Assembly (NCBI GenBank): GCA_020025475.1
Contig: JAHHSA010000001.1
Location: 28,669 to 92,668 of the forward strand
Direction of reading: 5' to 3'
DNA length: 64,000 nucleotides
Source of the DNA: Oscillibacter sp.
Lineage (GTDB): Bacteria; Bacillota; Clostridia; Oscillospirales; Oscillospiraceae
The position numbers and the translations under genes are program-made. This document shows, in pieces, positions 50,702 through 60,754 of the stretch. Position 1 is the stretch's first letter, and every line of letters begins with the position of its first letter. The notes below the pieces were generated by a model. That model was not told the DNA's origin. It did not search any database and saw only the letters and a program-made list of their open reading frames with translations.

Positions 50702-50923
50702 ATGATGTTATATCCCGCTATGAGTAAGCTGACTTCTTATGTCCCCAACCGCTACATGCTGGTCAACGTGGTGGCACGCCGCGCCCGCCAGATTGCCGAC
50801 GTGGCCGATGAGACCGGCGAACATCTGGATGATAAGCCCGTGACTTTGGCAATCCACGAGGTTGCGGACGGCAAGCTGGACGCCAGCAGCATGGATCTGA
50901 CCATCGAAGAAGAGAACGACTAA
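50702..50923 (+). CDS. rpoZ: RNA polymerase subunit omega
   Basis: 73 residues. MSKLTSYVPNRYMLVNVVARRARQIAD is the omega pattern. Two in-frame ATGs at 50702 and 50705 are possible, after GGAAGG. In many Firmicutes coaBC follows rpoZ; here priA starts 24 bases later. Confidence 0.93.
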   Translation: MMLYPAMSKLTSYVPNRYMLVNVVARRARQIADVADETGEHLDDKPVTLAIHEVADGKLDASSMDLTIEEEND

Positions 50924-50947
50924 TCAACGACCGGAGGAGGGCGAGGC

Positions 50948-53413
50948 ATGGAGACCGCTGAGATTGTAAAAGTCGCGGTCAGCGCCGCGCCCTATTCCAT
51001 TGATAAGCCCTATTCCTATCTGGTGCCTCAGGAACTGCTGGAGAGGGCACAAGTGGGATGTCGCGTCACAGTTCCCTTTGGAAAGGGTAACCGAGAGAGC
51101 GAGGGACTGATCCTGGCCAGAGAGACTGGCGTGAAAGAAGCCGGACTCAAGCCCCTCAAGGCAGTGCTGGATCAGGAAGCGGTGCTGGGTGAGAAGGAGA
51201 TCGCTCTGGCACTCTGGATGCGGCAGCGATATTTCTGCACATTGTACGAGGCTATCAAGACCATCCTGCCGGCAGGACTTTGGTATCACTATCGGGAGGT
51301 CTGGCATGTGGCAGAGGGCATGGAGCGAGCAGAGGCGGAGAGTCTCTGCCAGAAGGTGAAGCGGGCCCCAGCGGTGCTGGACGTGCTGTTTGGCGGGACG
51401 GGCAGCGCCGAGCTTGAGCTGCTGCACCGACAGTGCGGTGAGGATGTTGACACGACCCTGAAGGCCTTGAAGAAGGCGGGCGCACTGGTGTGTGAGACCT
51501 TTGGACGCCGGACGGTGACAGACAAAATGCGCCGCACGGTAGAACTGGCTGTCAGCGCTGAGGAGGCGCTGGCCGTTGTGGAGCCGCGGCGGAAATCGGC
51601 TCCCATGCGCTATGAGGTGGTGCTTCTGCTGACCAGCGTCGGAAAGGTGGCTGCATCAGATGTATGCTATTTCACCGGTGCCTCTATGCAGACACTCAGG
51701 AGCCTGGAAAAATCCGGCCTGGTCCGGTTTGACCAGGAGGAAGAACTGCGCATTCCGCCGCCCCGAGAGGTCCCACCAGGTGCTCCCATTGTGTTGAACG
51801 AGGAACAGCAGGCGGCCTTCGAGCAGATTTCGGAACTGACTCGCAGCGGAAAACCAGAGGCGCTCCTGCTGGAGGGTGTTACAGGGAGCGGAAAGACACA
51901 GGTTTATCTTCGGCTGGTTCAGGAAATCCTGAATCAGGGCCGGACAGCCATAGTTTTGGTTCCTGAAATTGTGCTGACCCCCCAGATGATGGAGAAATTT
52001 ACCTCATATTTTGGGGAGAAGGTAGCCATGCTCCACAGCGGACTGCGGATGACAAACCGCTACGACCAGTGGAAGCGAATCCGCAGGGGAGAGGTGCAGG
52101 TGGTGCTGGGGACCCGCTCGGCCATTTTTGCACCGCTGGATCACCTGGGACTCATTGTTCTGGATGAGGAGCAGGAAGGGAGCTATCAGTCGGAAAATCC
52201 ACCCCGCTACCATACCCGAGACATTGCCAAGTATTTGTGCGCAAGGGATAGAGCAACCCTGGTTTTGGGTTCTGCCACACCAGCTGTGGAGAGTGAGTGG
52301 GCTGCGGAGAGCGGTGCGTACCACCATGCGCTGCTGCGAAAGCGGTATAATGAGCACGCACTGCCGCAGGTCCTGATTGCAGATCTTCGTCAGGAGATCC
52401 GGGCTGGAAATCCCGGCATGATAGGCGAAATTTTGCGTCAGGAGCTGGAAAAGAACATCCAGCGGGGAGAACAGAGCATCCTGTTTCTGAATCGCCGTGG
52501 AAGCAGTCGGATGCTGCTGTGCGGCGAATGCGGCCACGTTCCGGAATGTCCCAGATGCAGCGTGGCCCTGACCTATCACTCCGCCAACGGGCGGCTGATG
52601 TGTCACTATTGCGGCCACTCGGAACGTACTCCGGAGCGCTGCCCCGTCTGCGGCGGATTGATGAAGCAGGTGGGGGCAGGCACGCAGAAGGTGGAACAGG
52701 AACTGCATGAGCTGTTTCCCGGAGTGGAGGTCCTGCGGATGGATGCGGATACTGCCGCTGCCGGTACCGAGAAGATTCTGGAGCGGTTTCAATCCCAGCG
52801 GATTCCCATTCTTCTGGGGACACAGATGGTGGCCAAGGGGCTGAATTTTGAAAATGTGACGCTGGTGGGGGTTCTTTCGGCAGATCTGTCACTCTATGTG
52901 GACCATTACCGTGCTGCGGAACGCACGTTCAGCCTGCTGACACAGGTTGTGGGCCGTGCTGGGCGAGGTGAGAAGCTGGGCCGTGCGGTGATCCAGACCT
53001 ACACACCGGAAAACGATGTGATTCGGTGTGCGGCCAATCAGGATTATGCCTCCTTTTATAAGGGGGAGATTCGGATGAGGCGGCTACGGAGATATCCGCC
53101 CTTTGCGGATCTGTTTACCTTCACCATTTCCGGAACCGATGAGGGAGCAGCCCTGCGGGCTGCTGCCGGAGTGCGTGAACTGCTGCGGCAGCTGGCTGCA
53201 ACACCGGAACTGGCAGCCACGGAACCGGAGATTTTGGGTCCGGCTCCTGCGCCGGTGCTCAAGCTTAATAATCGCTTCCGCTACCGGGTTTTGCTGGTTG
53301 GGAAGAACGACAAGCCCACCCGTGCCCGGGTGAGCTGGATTTTACAGAACTTTGGACGAGACCGCGCAAACCGCGGATTAAATATTTTTGTGGACTGCAA
53401 CACCATGGAGTGA
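50948..53413 (+). CDS. priA: Primosomal replication protein N' (PriA helicase)
   Basis: 821 residues, full length. The N-terminal DNA-binding domain (VAVSAAPYSIDKPYSYLVP) precedes the helicase core: Walker A LEGVTGSGKTQVYL, DEEQ box LIVLDEEQEGSYQ, and PRYHTRDIAKYL. The zinc-binding insert has paired Cys motifs (CGECGHVPECPRC, then MCHYCGHSERTPERCPVCGG), giving eight ligands. VVGRAGRGEKLGRAVIQTY is helicase motif VI. It restarts stalled forks. ATG 50948 follows GGAGGAGGG. The next genes are def and fmt, the usual order. Confidence 0.97.
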   Translation: METAEIVKVAVSAAPYSIDKPYSYLVPQELLERAQVGCRVTVPFGKGNRESEGLILARETGVKEAGLKPLKAVLDQEAVLGEKEIALALWMRQRYFCTLYEAIKTILPAGLWYHYREVWHVAEGMERAEAESLCQKVKRAPAVLDVLFGGTGSAELELLHRQCGEDVDTTLKALKKAGALVCETFGRRTVTDKMRRTVELAVSAEEALAVVEPRRKSAPMRYEVVLLLTSVGKVAASDVCYFTGASMQTLRSLEKSGLVRFDQEEELRIPPPREVPPGAPIVLNEEQQAAFEQISELTRSGKPEALLLEGVTGSGKTQVYLRLVQEILNQGRTAIVLVPEIVLTPQMMEKFTSYFGEKVAMLHSGLRMTNRYDQWKRIRRGEVQVVLGTRSAIFAPLDHLGLIVLDEEQEGSYQSENPPRYHTRDIAKYLCARDRATLVLGSATPAVESEWAAESGAYHHALLRKRYNEHALPQVLIADLRQEIRAGNPGMIGEILRQELEKNIQRGEQSILFLNRRGSSRMLLCGECGHVPECPRCSVALTYHSANGRLMCHYCGHSERTPERCPVCGGLMKQVGAGTQKVEQELHELFPGVEVLRMDADTAAAGTEKILERFQSQRIPILLGTQMVAKGLNFENVTLVGVLSADLSLYVDHYRAAERTFSLLTQVVGRAGRGEKLGRAVIQTYTPENDVIRCAANQDYASFYKGEIRMRRLRRYPPFADLFTFTISGTDEGAALRAAAGVRELLRQLAATPELAATEPEILGPAPAPVLKLNNRFRYRVLLVGKNDKPTRARVSWILQNFGRDRANRGLNIFVDCNTME

Positions 53414-53437
53414 GTCGGTTCAGGGAGGTCAAAAGAC

Positions 53438-53935
53438 ATGGCATTACGGAATATTGTCGTTGAGGGCGATGAGTGCCTGAATAAGGTGTGTCGTCCTGTT
53501 ACTGCTTTCGGGCCCCGGCTGCATCAGCTGCTGGATGATATGTGTGATACGCTGGCGGAAGCCAACGGCGCCGGCCTGGCTGCCCCACAGGTGGGTGTAC
53601 TGCGCCGCTGCTGCCTGGTTCTGGACGAGCGGACGGAGAGCTATGTGGAGCTGATCAACCCCACCATTGTCTCTGCCAGTGGCGAGCAGACTGGTTTGGA
53701 GGGCTGTCTCAGCGTCCCCGGCAAGTGGGGCATCGTGACTCGTCCCTACAAGGTGAAAGTCCGGGCACAGGACCGCTTCGGCAACTGGTTTGAGCTGGAG
53801 AGGGAAGAGCTGACTGCCCGTGCATTCTGCCATGAGCTGGAGCATCTGGACGGTCACCTGTTTGTGGAGCACATCGACCACTTCCTGACGGACGAAGAGC
53901 TCCGGACCTATCTGGAAGAAGAGGAAGGGGAGTAA
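53438..53935 (+). CDS. def: Peptide deformylase
   Basis: 165 residues. Motif 1 is GAGLAAPQVGV, motif 2 EGCLSVPG (zinc/iron Cys), and motif 3 HELEH at residues 132-136. It removes the formyl group from nascent proteins. It lies 24 bases after priA and three bases before fmt. Confidence 0.97.
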   Translation: MALRNIVVEGDECLNKVCRPVTAFGPRLHQLLDDMCDTLAEANGAGLAAPQVGVLRRCCLVLDERTESYVELINPTIVSASGEQTGLEGCLSVPGKWGIVTRPYKVKVRAQDRFGNWFELEREELTARAFCHELEHLDGHLFVEHIDHFLTDEELRTYLEEEEGE

Positions 53936-53938
53936 TCC

Positions 53939-54859
53939 ATGCGCATTTTATTTATGGGTACGCCGGATTTTGCTGTTGCGTCTTTGAGGCGTCTTGTAGA
54001 GGACGGGCATGAGATCTGCGGCGTTTTCACCCAGCCGGACAAGCCTAAAAACCGCGGACACAAGCTTGCCTTATCGCCTGTAAAGGAATATGCCCTGACA
54101 CAGGGGCTGGAGGTCTATCAGCCGCTGAAGATGCGGGACGGCGAGGCAATGTCCCTTGTGGAGTCGCTGGAGCCCGAGCTGATTGTTGTGGCTGCCTATG
54201 GTAAGATTTTGCCAGAGGAGATTCTGAACTTCCCCCGCCTGGGCTCCATCAACGTTCATTCCTCTCTGCTGCCGCGTTATCGCGGCGCAGCGCCCATTAA
54301 CTGGGCCATTCTGAACGGAGAGACAGAGACGGGTGTCTCCATCATGTATATGGCCAAGGAGCTGGATGCAGGTGACGTGATTTTGCAGAAGACCACCGCT
54401 ATTGGCGAACGGGAAAATGCCCAGCAGCTGACAGAGCGTCTGGCAGTGCTTGGCGCTGAGGCATTGTCCGAGACGGTCATCGCATTGGGGAATGGGACTG
54501 CGTCCCCGTTCCCCCAGGACGAGAGCAAGCAGACCTACGCCTCCATGCTCTCCAAGGAAATGTCCCCCATCGACTGGACCCGTACGGCTCATCAGATCAG
54601 CTGTCAGGTTCGCGGGCTGATCCCATGGCCTTGCGCCACCACGGATGTGATCCATGGACAGAGCATGAAGATCTACGATGTTATGGAGACCGGGGAGATC
54701 AGCGATGCAGCTGCCGGCACCATTGTGGCTGCCGGAAAGAATGGCATTGACATTGCCTGCGGCGACGGGAAGCTGTTGCGGATTGTGGAGCTCCAGGCGC
54801 AGGGTGGCAAGCGTATGACCGCTTCTTCCTATCTGCTGGGGCATCCTATTCAGCTATGA
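53939..54859 (+). CDS. fmt: Methionyl-tRNA formyltransferase
   Basis: 306 residues. MRILFMGTPDFAVASLRRL starts it, and the catalytic region is NVHSSLLPRYRGAAPINWAIL with the Asn/His pair. The C-terminal OB-like domain completes it. It formylates initiator Met-tRNA and works opposite def, its neighbour. Confidence 0.97.
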   Translation: MRILFMGTPDFAVASLRRLVEDGHEICGVFTQPDKPKNRGHKLALSPVKEYALTQGLEVYQPLKMRDGEAMSLVESLEPELIVVAAYGKILPEEILNFPRLGSINVHSSLLPRYRGAAPINWAILNGETETGVSIMYMAKELDAGDVILQKTTAIGERENAQQLTERLAVLGAEALSETVIALGNGTASPFPQDESKQTYASMLSKEMSPIDWTRTAHQISCQVRGLIPWPCATTDVIHGQSMKIYDVMETGEISDAAAGTIVAAGKNGIDIACGDGKLLRIVELQAQGGKRMTASSYLLGHPIQL

Positions 54860-54878
54860 TTTTTGAAATGAGGTAACT

Positions 54879-55625
54879 ATGCCGTACTATTCTTATGGGT
54901 ATACCGGTTACGGAGAGTTTTTTGCAAACAACTTGTATTGTCTCCTGCTGATTCCGGTACTGTTTCTGTCACTCTGGGCTCAGGCCCAGGTCAGCAGAAA
55001 CTTCCGGCGGTATCAGGATGTCTATAATCGCAGACGCCTGACAGGAGCCCAGGCCGCTGAAACAGTGCTGCGGGCCCATGGTATTTTTGACGTCGCGATT
55101 CGCCGCTGTTCCGGGCACCTGTCCGATCACTATGATCCCAGAGACAACACGATCTATCTCTCAGATGAGGTCTACAATGCTCCCACCATTGCGGCGGTGG
55201 GGGTTGCGGCCCATGAGGCAGGCCATGCGGTGCAGTATGCTGTTGGCTACGGCCCGATCCGCCTGCGGGCGGCCATCATTCCTGCCACACAGATCGGATC
55301 TAAGCTGTCCTTTGTGCTGTTTTTTGTTGGTACACTGCTCTACAGCCGTACTCTGTTTCTGGCGGGCATTCTTCTGTTTTCGTTCACCACATTGTTCCAG
55401 CTGGTGACACTGCCGGTGGAGTTTAACGCCTCTGCCCGAGCCATTGAGACACTGGACGGGGAGGCCCTGCTGACGGAAGATGAATTGTACGGTGCCAAGC
55501 GCGTGCTTCGTGCAGCAGCACTGACTTATGTAGCCGCGCTGCTCATGTCTATGCTGCAGCTGTTCCGGTTTGTATTGATTTTCTTGAGCCGTCATGGAGA
55601 CGGGAGAGGGGAAGGACGCAGATGA
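54879..55625 (+). CDS. yugP: YugP-type membrane zinc metallopeptidase
   Basis: 248 residues. An N-terminal helix follows a short YSYGYTGYGEF segment. HEAGH at residues 112-116 (VAAHEAGHAVQYA) is the zinc HExxH, and a Glu further on (LPVEFNASARA) is a likely third ligand. Further helices are near residues 145-180 and 220-240. Substrates are unknown. It overlaps rsmB by four bases. Confidence 0.93.
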   Translation: MPYYSYGYTGYGEFFANNLYCLLLIPVLFLSLWAQAQVSRNFRRYQDVYNRRRLTGAQAAETVLRAHGIFDVAIRRCSGHLSDHYDPRDNTIYLSDEVYNAPTIAAVGVAAHEAGHAVQYAVGYGPIRLRAAIIPATQIGSKLSFVLFFVGTLLYSRTLFLAGILLFSFTTLFQLVTLPVEFNASARAIETLDGEALLTEDELYGAKRVLRAAALTYVAALLMSMLQLFRFVLIFLSRHGDGRGEGRR

Positions 55626-56944
55626 GTGCTACTGCTAGAGAAATCGCACTGCGGGTTCTGGTCAGCTGCCGGACCAACGGCGCATGGGCGGATGCAGCGC
55701 TAAAAGCACAGTTGACGCGGGACAGCTTGACCGGTCCAGAGGCCGCTCTGTGCAGTCGTATTGTCTACGGCGTGATCCAGAATCAGCTGCTGCTGGACCA
55801 CTACCTGACCGCGTTCTGCTCACAAAAACCCGGGCATTTGCAACCGCCGCTGCTGGATATTCTGCGGATCGGTGCTTATCAAATTCTGTTCCTGGATAAA
55901 ATTCCAGACAGCGCAGCGGTTAACACCTCTGTGGAGCTGGCAAAGTTGGCGAAGAGGGGACAAGCTTCCGGCCTTGTCAACGCTGTTCTTCGTAAGGTTT
56001 CCAAGAATAAGGAGAACCTTCCTGCGATCCCTGACCGGGATGTGGACCGCTATCTCTCCATCAAGTACAGCCACCCTAAATGGTTGGTCAAACGACTCCT
56101 CAATATCCTGGGACGGGAGGAGACAGAGGCCTTTTTAGCCGCTAATAATCAGGTGGCACCGCTGACGATCCAGGTCAATCCGCTGAAGACAGATCAGGAA
56201 GCACTGGAGGCGGAGCTGAAAGAGAGCGGTGTATCCGCTGCCGCGCATCATTGGGTCCCCGGCTGTCTGGAACTCTCCGGCACCGGTGATCTTACTGCTC
56301 TGTCCGCGTTTCGTGAGGGCAAGTTCCTGGTGCAGGACCCGGCGGCTCGCCTGGTGTCCCTGATCTCCGGTGTACAGCCTAGCGATCGGGTACTGGACGT
56401 GTGTGCGGCTCCCGGCGGCAAGACCTTCAGTGCGGCATTTGCTATGGAGAACAGGGGGAAAATTACCGCCTGTGACCTTCATGAAAACAAGCTCAAACGC
56501 ATCCGGGAGGGTGCAGAGCGGCTGGGCATTAGCTGTGTGACCACCGCCGCTGCTGACGGACGTGTCCGGAACCCTGCGTGGGTGAATGGTTTTGATGTAG
56601 TACTGGTGGATGCCCCCTGCTCCGGCCTGGGCATCATCCGCAAGAAGCCGGATACCCGCTACAAAAAGCCGGATGATCTGTTCACCCTGCCTATGATCCA
56701 GTCGGCCATTCTGGACAATGCTGCGTCCTATGTGCGGCCTGGCGGTACGCTGATTTATTCCACATGCACCATCCTTCCGGAGGAGAATGAGCAGGTCGTG
56801 GTCTCATTTTTGGCGGACCATCCGGAGTTTGAGCAGGACGATTTTACACTTCCCAATGGGGAGACGATGAGCCAGCTGACACTGTGGCCCCAGCGCCACA
56901 ACACAGATGGCTTTTACATCTGCCGCATGAAGCGGCACAACTAA
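55622..56944 (+). CDS. rsmB: 16S rRNA m5C967 methyltransferase
   Basis: 440 residues. The N-terminal NusB-like domain (residues 1-140) is followed by the SAM fold: VLDVCAAPGGKTFSAAFAM, DVVLVDAPCSGLGIIRKKPDTRYK, and LIYSTCTILPEENEQ. The two active Cys are in DAPCSG and STCTI. It methylates C967 of 16S rRNA. It is followed by rlmN ten bases later. Confidence 0.95.
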   Translation: MSATAREIALRVLVSCRTNGAWADAALKAQLTRDSLTGPEAALCSRIVYGVIQNQLLLDHYLTAFCSQKPGHLQPPLLDILRIGAYQILFLDKIPDSAAVNTSVELAKLAKRGQASGLVNAVLRKVSKNKENLPAIPDRDVDRYLSIKYSHPKWLVKRLLNILGREETEAFLAANNQVAPLTIQVNPLKTDQEALEAELKESGVSAAAHHWVPGCLELSGTGDLTALSAFREGKFLVQDPAARLVSLISGVQPSDRVLDVCAAPGGKTFSAAFAMENRGKITACDLHENKLKRIREGAERLGISCVTTAAADGRVRNPAWVNGFDVVLVDAPCSGLGIIRKKPDTRYKKPDDLFTLPMIQSAILDNAASYVRPGGTLIYSTCTILPEENEQVVVSFLADHPEFEQDDFTLPNGETMSQLTLWPQRHNTDGFYICRMKRHN

Positions 56945-56954
56945 GAGGCAGTTT

Positions 56955-57998
56955 ATGATCGATTTGAAATCCATGACCCTGCAGGAGATCACTGATCTGA
57001 TGAAGTCCATGGGGGAGCCCACCTTTCGAGGCAAGCAGGTCTTTACCTGGCTCCACAAGGGCGTCCGCTCCTTTGACGAGATGACCAATCTCTCCAAGAG
57101 CCTGCGGGATAAACTGAATGATGCCTGCTTCATCACGGTGCCTCAGGTGGCCCGGAAGCAGGTGTCTAAGCTGGACGGCACTATCAAATATCTCTGGGAG
57201 CTGGCGGACGGCAACTGCATCGAGACTGTTTTGATGCAGTATCATCACGGCAACACGGTCTGCATTTCCTCTCAGGTTGGCTGCCGGATGGGCTGCGCAT
57301 TTTGTGCGTCTACCATTGCCGGAAAAGTCCGGGACCTGACGCCGTCGGAAATGCTGGACCAGGTGCTCTTTACCCAGTTGGATTCTGGCCTGCAGATCTC
57401 CAACATTGTTCTGATGGGCATTGGTGAGCCGATGGATAACCTGAACACCGTCCTGAAGTTTCTGGAGTTGGTAAATCACCCCGACGGCCTGAATATCGGA
57501 ATGCGTCACATTTCCCTCTCGACCTGCGGTGTGATCCCTGGTATCCAGCGCTTGGCAGATTTGGGATTGCAGCTGACCCTCTCGGTGTCTCTGCACGCAC
57601 CAGACAGCGAAACACGCTCCAGAATCATGCCTGTCAACCGGGCTTACGACGTGGAGACGCTGTTTGACGCCTGCCATGAATACTTCCGGAAGACTGGTCG
57701 CCGGATCTCCTTTGAGTACGCGGTGATTGACGGCGTCAATGACCATGATTGGCAGGCAGACCTGATTGCCAAGAAGCTCAGGGGAATGCCGGGGCATGTG
57801 AATCTGATCCCACTCAACGATGTGGTGGAGAGTCCCTTCAAGCCCTCCAAGCGCATTGCGGCGTTCCAGAAGCGTCTGGAGTCACACGGCGTCACCGCCA
57901 CCATCCGACGGAGTTTGGGCGGGGATATTGACGCATCCTGCGGACAGCTGCGCCGAAAGGCTATGGAGGACGCAAAGAAGGGAGCTAACGCCCAATGA
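56955..57998 (+). CDS. rlmN: Dual-specificity RNA methyltransferase RlmN
   Basis: 347 residues. The radical-SAM motif C-x3-C-x2-C is CRMGCAFCAST, followed by MGIGEPMDNL. The N-terminal helical part and the C-terminal Cys (DASCGQLR), which carries the methyl, are intact. It methylates A2503 of 23S rRNA and A37 of some tRNAs. It overlaps prpC by four bases. Confidence 0.97.
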   Translation: MIDLKSMTLQEITDLMKSMGEPTFRGKQVFTWLHKGVRSFDEMTNLSKSLRDKLNDACFITVPQVARKQVSKLDGTIKYLWELADGNCIETVLMQYHHGNTVCISSQVGCRMGCAFCASTIAGKVRDLTPSEMLDQVLFTQLDSGLQISNIVLMGIGEPMDNLNTVLKFLELVNHPDGLNIGMRHISLSTCGVIPGIQRLADLGLQLTLSVSLHAPDSETRSRIMPVNRAYDVETLFDACHEYFRKTGRRISFEYAVIDGVNDHDWQADLIAKKLRGMPGHVNLIPLNDVVESPFKPSKRIAAFQKRLESHGVTATIRRSLGGDIDASCGQLRRKAMEDAKKGANAQ

Positions 57999-58735
57999 TC
58001 AATGTATGGGGGATGACGGACACGGGTCTGGTCCGCAAGGAAAATCAGGACGCCTACGCCGTCAAGAGAGATCCTGCAACGGATCATGTAATCTGCGTCG
58101 TCTGCGATGGAATGGGCGGCCCGGCCGGCGGCTGTCTTGCCAGTCACATCGCCGTGAATACATTTGTCGAGGAACTGGAAAAGCTCATCAAACCAGGTAT
58201 GACAGCAGAACAGCTGCAGGAGGCATCCTCCTATGCGGTTTCCTTGGCAAATAAAGCCATTCGGGAAGAGGCAAAGCAGTCTGATGGTTACCACGATATG
58301 GGTACGACGCTGGTTTCTGCCGTTTCCTGCGGCCAAGAGGTTGTGATCTGCAATGTGGGTGACAGCCGTGCCTACCACATCACGCCGGATGGGATCACCC
58401 GAATCACGCGGGACCATTCTCTTGTGGAGCACATGGTGGAGCGGGGAGATATCACAGCGGAGGAAGCCCGCCGCCATCCCAATCGGAATCTGATTACCCG
58501 GGCACTTGGCCCGGATGTCATTGCGGAGTGCGATGGCTATACCTGCCCTCTGAAAGAGGGTGAGTATCTTCTGTTGTGTACCGACGGCCTCATTGATACG
58601 GTGACAGATCAGGAGATGCTGTTTGAAGTCATCCATGGCGACAACGTGGCGACCTGTCTCAATCGGCTGCTGGATATTTCCAAGAGCCGGGGCGCGTCGG
58701 ATAACGTGACGGCCGTGCTGATGCAAAAGCTGTAA
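57995..58735 (+). CDS. prpC: PP2C-family protein phosphatase
   Basis: 246 residues. The metal motifs are GLVRKENQDAY, VCDGMGGPAGG, GTTLVSAV, and the late LCTDGLID and GASDNVTAVL. It removes phosphate from Ser/Thr residues placed by the neighbouring kinase PrkC. The pair is separated by 16 bases with AAGGAAGGGGGAG between. Confidence 0.96.
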   Translation: MINVWGMTDTGLVRKENQDAYAVKRDPATDHVICVVCDGMGGPAGGCLASHIAVNTFVEELEKLIKPGMTAEQLQEASSYAVSLANKAIREEAKQSDGYHDMGTTLVSAVSCGQEVVICNVGDSRAYHITPDGITRITRDHSLVEHMVERGDITAEEARRHPNRNLITRALGPDVIAECDGYTCPLKEGEYLLLCTDGLIDTVTDQEMLFEVIHGDNVATCLNRLLDISKSRGASDNVTAVLMQKL

Positions 58736-58751
58736 AGGAAGGGGGAGACGT

Positions 58752-60749
58752 ATGGATCAGTATATTGGAAAGATGCTGGACAACCGCTATGAGATCCTGG
58801 AACGAATTGGCACAGGCGGCATGGCAGTGGTCTACAAGGCGAAATGCCACCGTCTCAACCGTCTGGTGGCCGTCAAGATCTTAAAGAGCGATCTGGCTCA
58901 GGATGCGGATTTCCGTCGCCGCTTCAATGCGGAGTCCCAGGCCATTGCTCAGCTGTCCCACGCAAATATCGTGTCCGTATATGATGTGTCCCGAGGCGGT
59001 GACACCAAATATATTGTCATGGAACTGGTGGACGGAATCACGCTGAAGCAGTACATGGAAAAGAGAGGGCAGTTAAATTGGAGGGAAGCGCTCCATTTCA
59101 TTACCCAAATCATGCGAGGCCTGAGCCATGCCCACAGCCGGGGAATTGTCCACAGGGACATCAAGCCCCAGAATATCATGGTGCTGCGGGACGGCAGCGT
59201 GAAGGTTGCTGACTTCGGCATTGCCTGTCTGGAAGACGCTAACCAGACGCTGACGCAGGAGGCACTGGGCTCCGTCCACTATATCTCACCGGAACAGGCG
59301 AGAGGGGACCGCACCGATGCCCGGAGTGATATCTACTCTGCTGGTGTGGTGCTCTATGAGATGCTGGCAGGCCGACTGCCTTTTGAGGGCGAGTCGGCAG
59401 TGTCTGTTGCCATTCAGCACCTCAGTTCGATTCCGCTGGCCCCCCGTGAGATCAATCCTGACATTCCAGAGCAGTTGGAATTGATCTGTATGAAGGCCAT
59501 GGCCTCTGACATCGACCGGCGGTATCGTTCCGCCGATGAAATGATCGCCGACCTGGAGGCCTTCCGCAAAGACCCGGGGATTGACTTGGATTTCGATCTG
59601 GAAGATTTGAGGGCGGTGGATGAATCTGACGAACCTACGATGATGCTTCATACAGGCCCGGTGAGCCATACGGTGTCCATGCAGACCAGACGAAACAACG
59701 GAGAGCGGGAGAAGCCTGCAAGAGAGCAGGGGAGCGCAGAGGGTTATCACAAGCACGGAAACGGAAAGAAAACCGCACTGATCGTTGGAGTTACAGCTGT
59801 AGCGGTTGTGCTGGTATTTTTGCTGTTCCACTCGATTATAAATTCCTTCAATGCTCCTCCCATCAACCAGAATACGGTGCCGGAGCTGTACGGCCGCACG
59901 TTGGATTTTATTTACAGCATGCCCGAAATCGAAGGCAATTTTGAAATCGTGGTCAACGAGGAAACGGTTTCCAGCGAGGAATATCCCGAGAACACCGTGG
60001 CCAGACAGCATCCCAAGCCAGGTGAAGTCCGAAAGGGAGAAAACCGGGTAATCGAGGTTTGGCTGAGCTCTGGCGAGGAGCAGGGCGTTATGCCAGATGT
60101 CACCATCAAAGAGACGGCGGCCAGCGCAAAGGTGCGGATGAAGGACCTGATTGAGAAGTTTGAGCTGACCATTGATGAATCCGAGACCCTGGCGCAGTTC
60201 AGTCAGGAGGTCAATGCGGGGTATATCATTGCCACCGTGCCCGCAGCGGGTGAACCGCTGAAAAAAGGCGATACTGTGAAAATGATCGTCAGTAAAGGAC
60301 CTGAGGTAAAGCAGGTGCCAGTCCCCAGATTTGTTGGTCAGATGCTGGATAGTGTCCTGGCTGGGCTGGATAAGTTCAAGCTCAGCTGCGACGAGGCTGT
60401 GGACGTGGAGATGGTAGACAGCGAAGAGGAAGGCGGCACGATTGTCTGGCAGAGTCTGGAGGACAACACAATGGTGGACGAGGGTACCACCATCAAGTTC
60501 AAGGTTAGCTCCGGTCTCAGCGATTATGTTGTGACGGAAACCTACGAGCTTCCCCAGGATGGACGAGACGTTGTGCGCGTTCAGGTCTATGTGGGAGATG
60601 CGGAAAAACCTCAGTTTGACAACAATATCCATTGCAGCGACGAAACCGTGACGGTCAAGTTGAGGGCATCAGGCTTCCACCCGGTCAGAATCTATTTTGA
60701 CGGCGTTCTCGATCAAACGCAGTCCCATGAAGTACAGTTTGGCGGTTAA
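58752..60749 (+). CDS. prkC: Ser/Thr protein kinase with PASTA domains
   Basis: 665 residues. The kinase domain (1-270) has GTGGMAVVYKA, the catalytic HRDIKPQN near 133-140, and DFG near 155. A cytoplasmic linker leads to a membrane helix near residues 340-362 (TALIVGVTAVAVVLVFLLF). Three PASTA-like repeats follow outside (about 377-445, 446-518, 519-595), then a unique strand-rich C-terminal domain of about 70 residues. It senses muropeptides and regulates growth and germination in Bacillus. Confidence 0.96.
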   Translation: MDQYIGKMLDNRYEILERIGTGGMAVVYKAKCHRLNRLVAVKILKSDLAQDADFRRRFNAESQAIAQLSHANIVSVYDVSRGGDTKYIVMELVDGITLKQYMEKRGQLNWREALHFITQIMRGLSHAHSRGIVHRDIKPQNIMVLRDGSVKVADFGIACLEDANQTLTQEALGSVHYISPEQARGDRTDARSDIYSAGVVLYEMLAGRLPFEGESAVSVAIQHLSSIPLAPREINPDIPEQLELICMKAMASDIDRRYRSADEMIADLEAFRKDPGIDLDFDLEDLRAVDESDEPTMMLHTGPVSHTVSMQTRRNNGEREKPAREQGSAEGYHKHGNGKKTALIVGVTAVAVVLVFLLFHSIINSFNAPPINQNTVPELYGRTLDFIYSMPEIEGNFEIVVNEETVSSEEYPENTVARQHPKPGEVRKGENRVIEVWLSSGEEQGVMPDVTIKETAASAKVRMKDLIEKFELTIDESETLAQFSQEVNAGYIIATVPAAGEPLKKGDTVKMIVSKGPEVKQVPVPRFVGQMLDSVLAGLDKFKLSCDEAVDVEMVDSEEEGGTIVWQSLEDNTMVDEGTTIKFKVSSGLSDYVVTETYELPQDGRDVVRVQVYVGDAEKPQFDNNIHCSDETVTVKLRASGFHPVRIYFDGVLDQTQSHEVQFGG

Positions 60750-60754
60750 CAAAA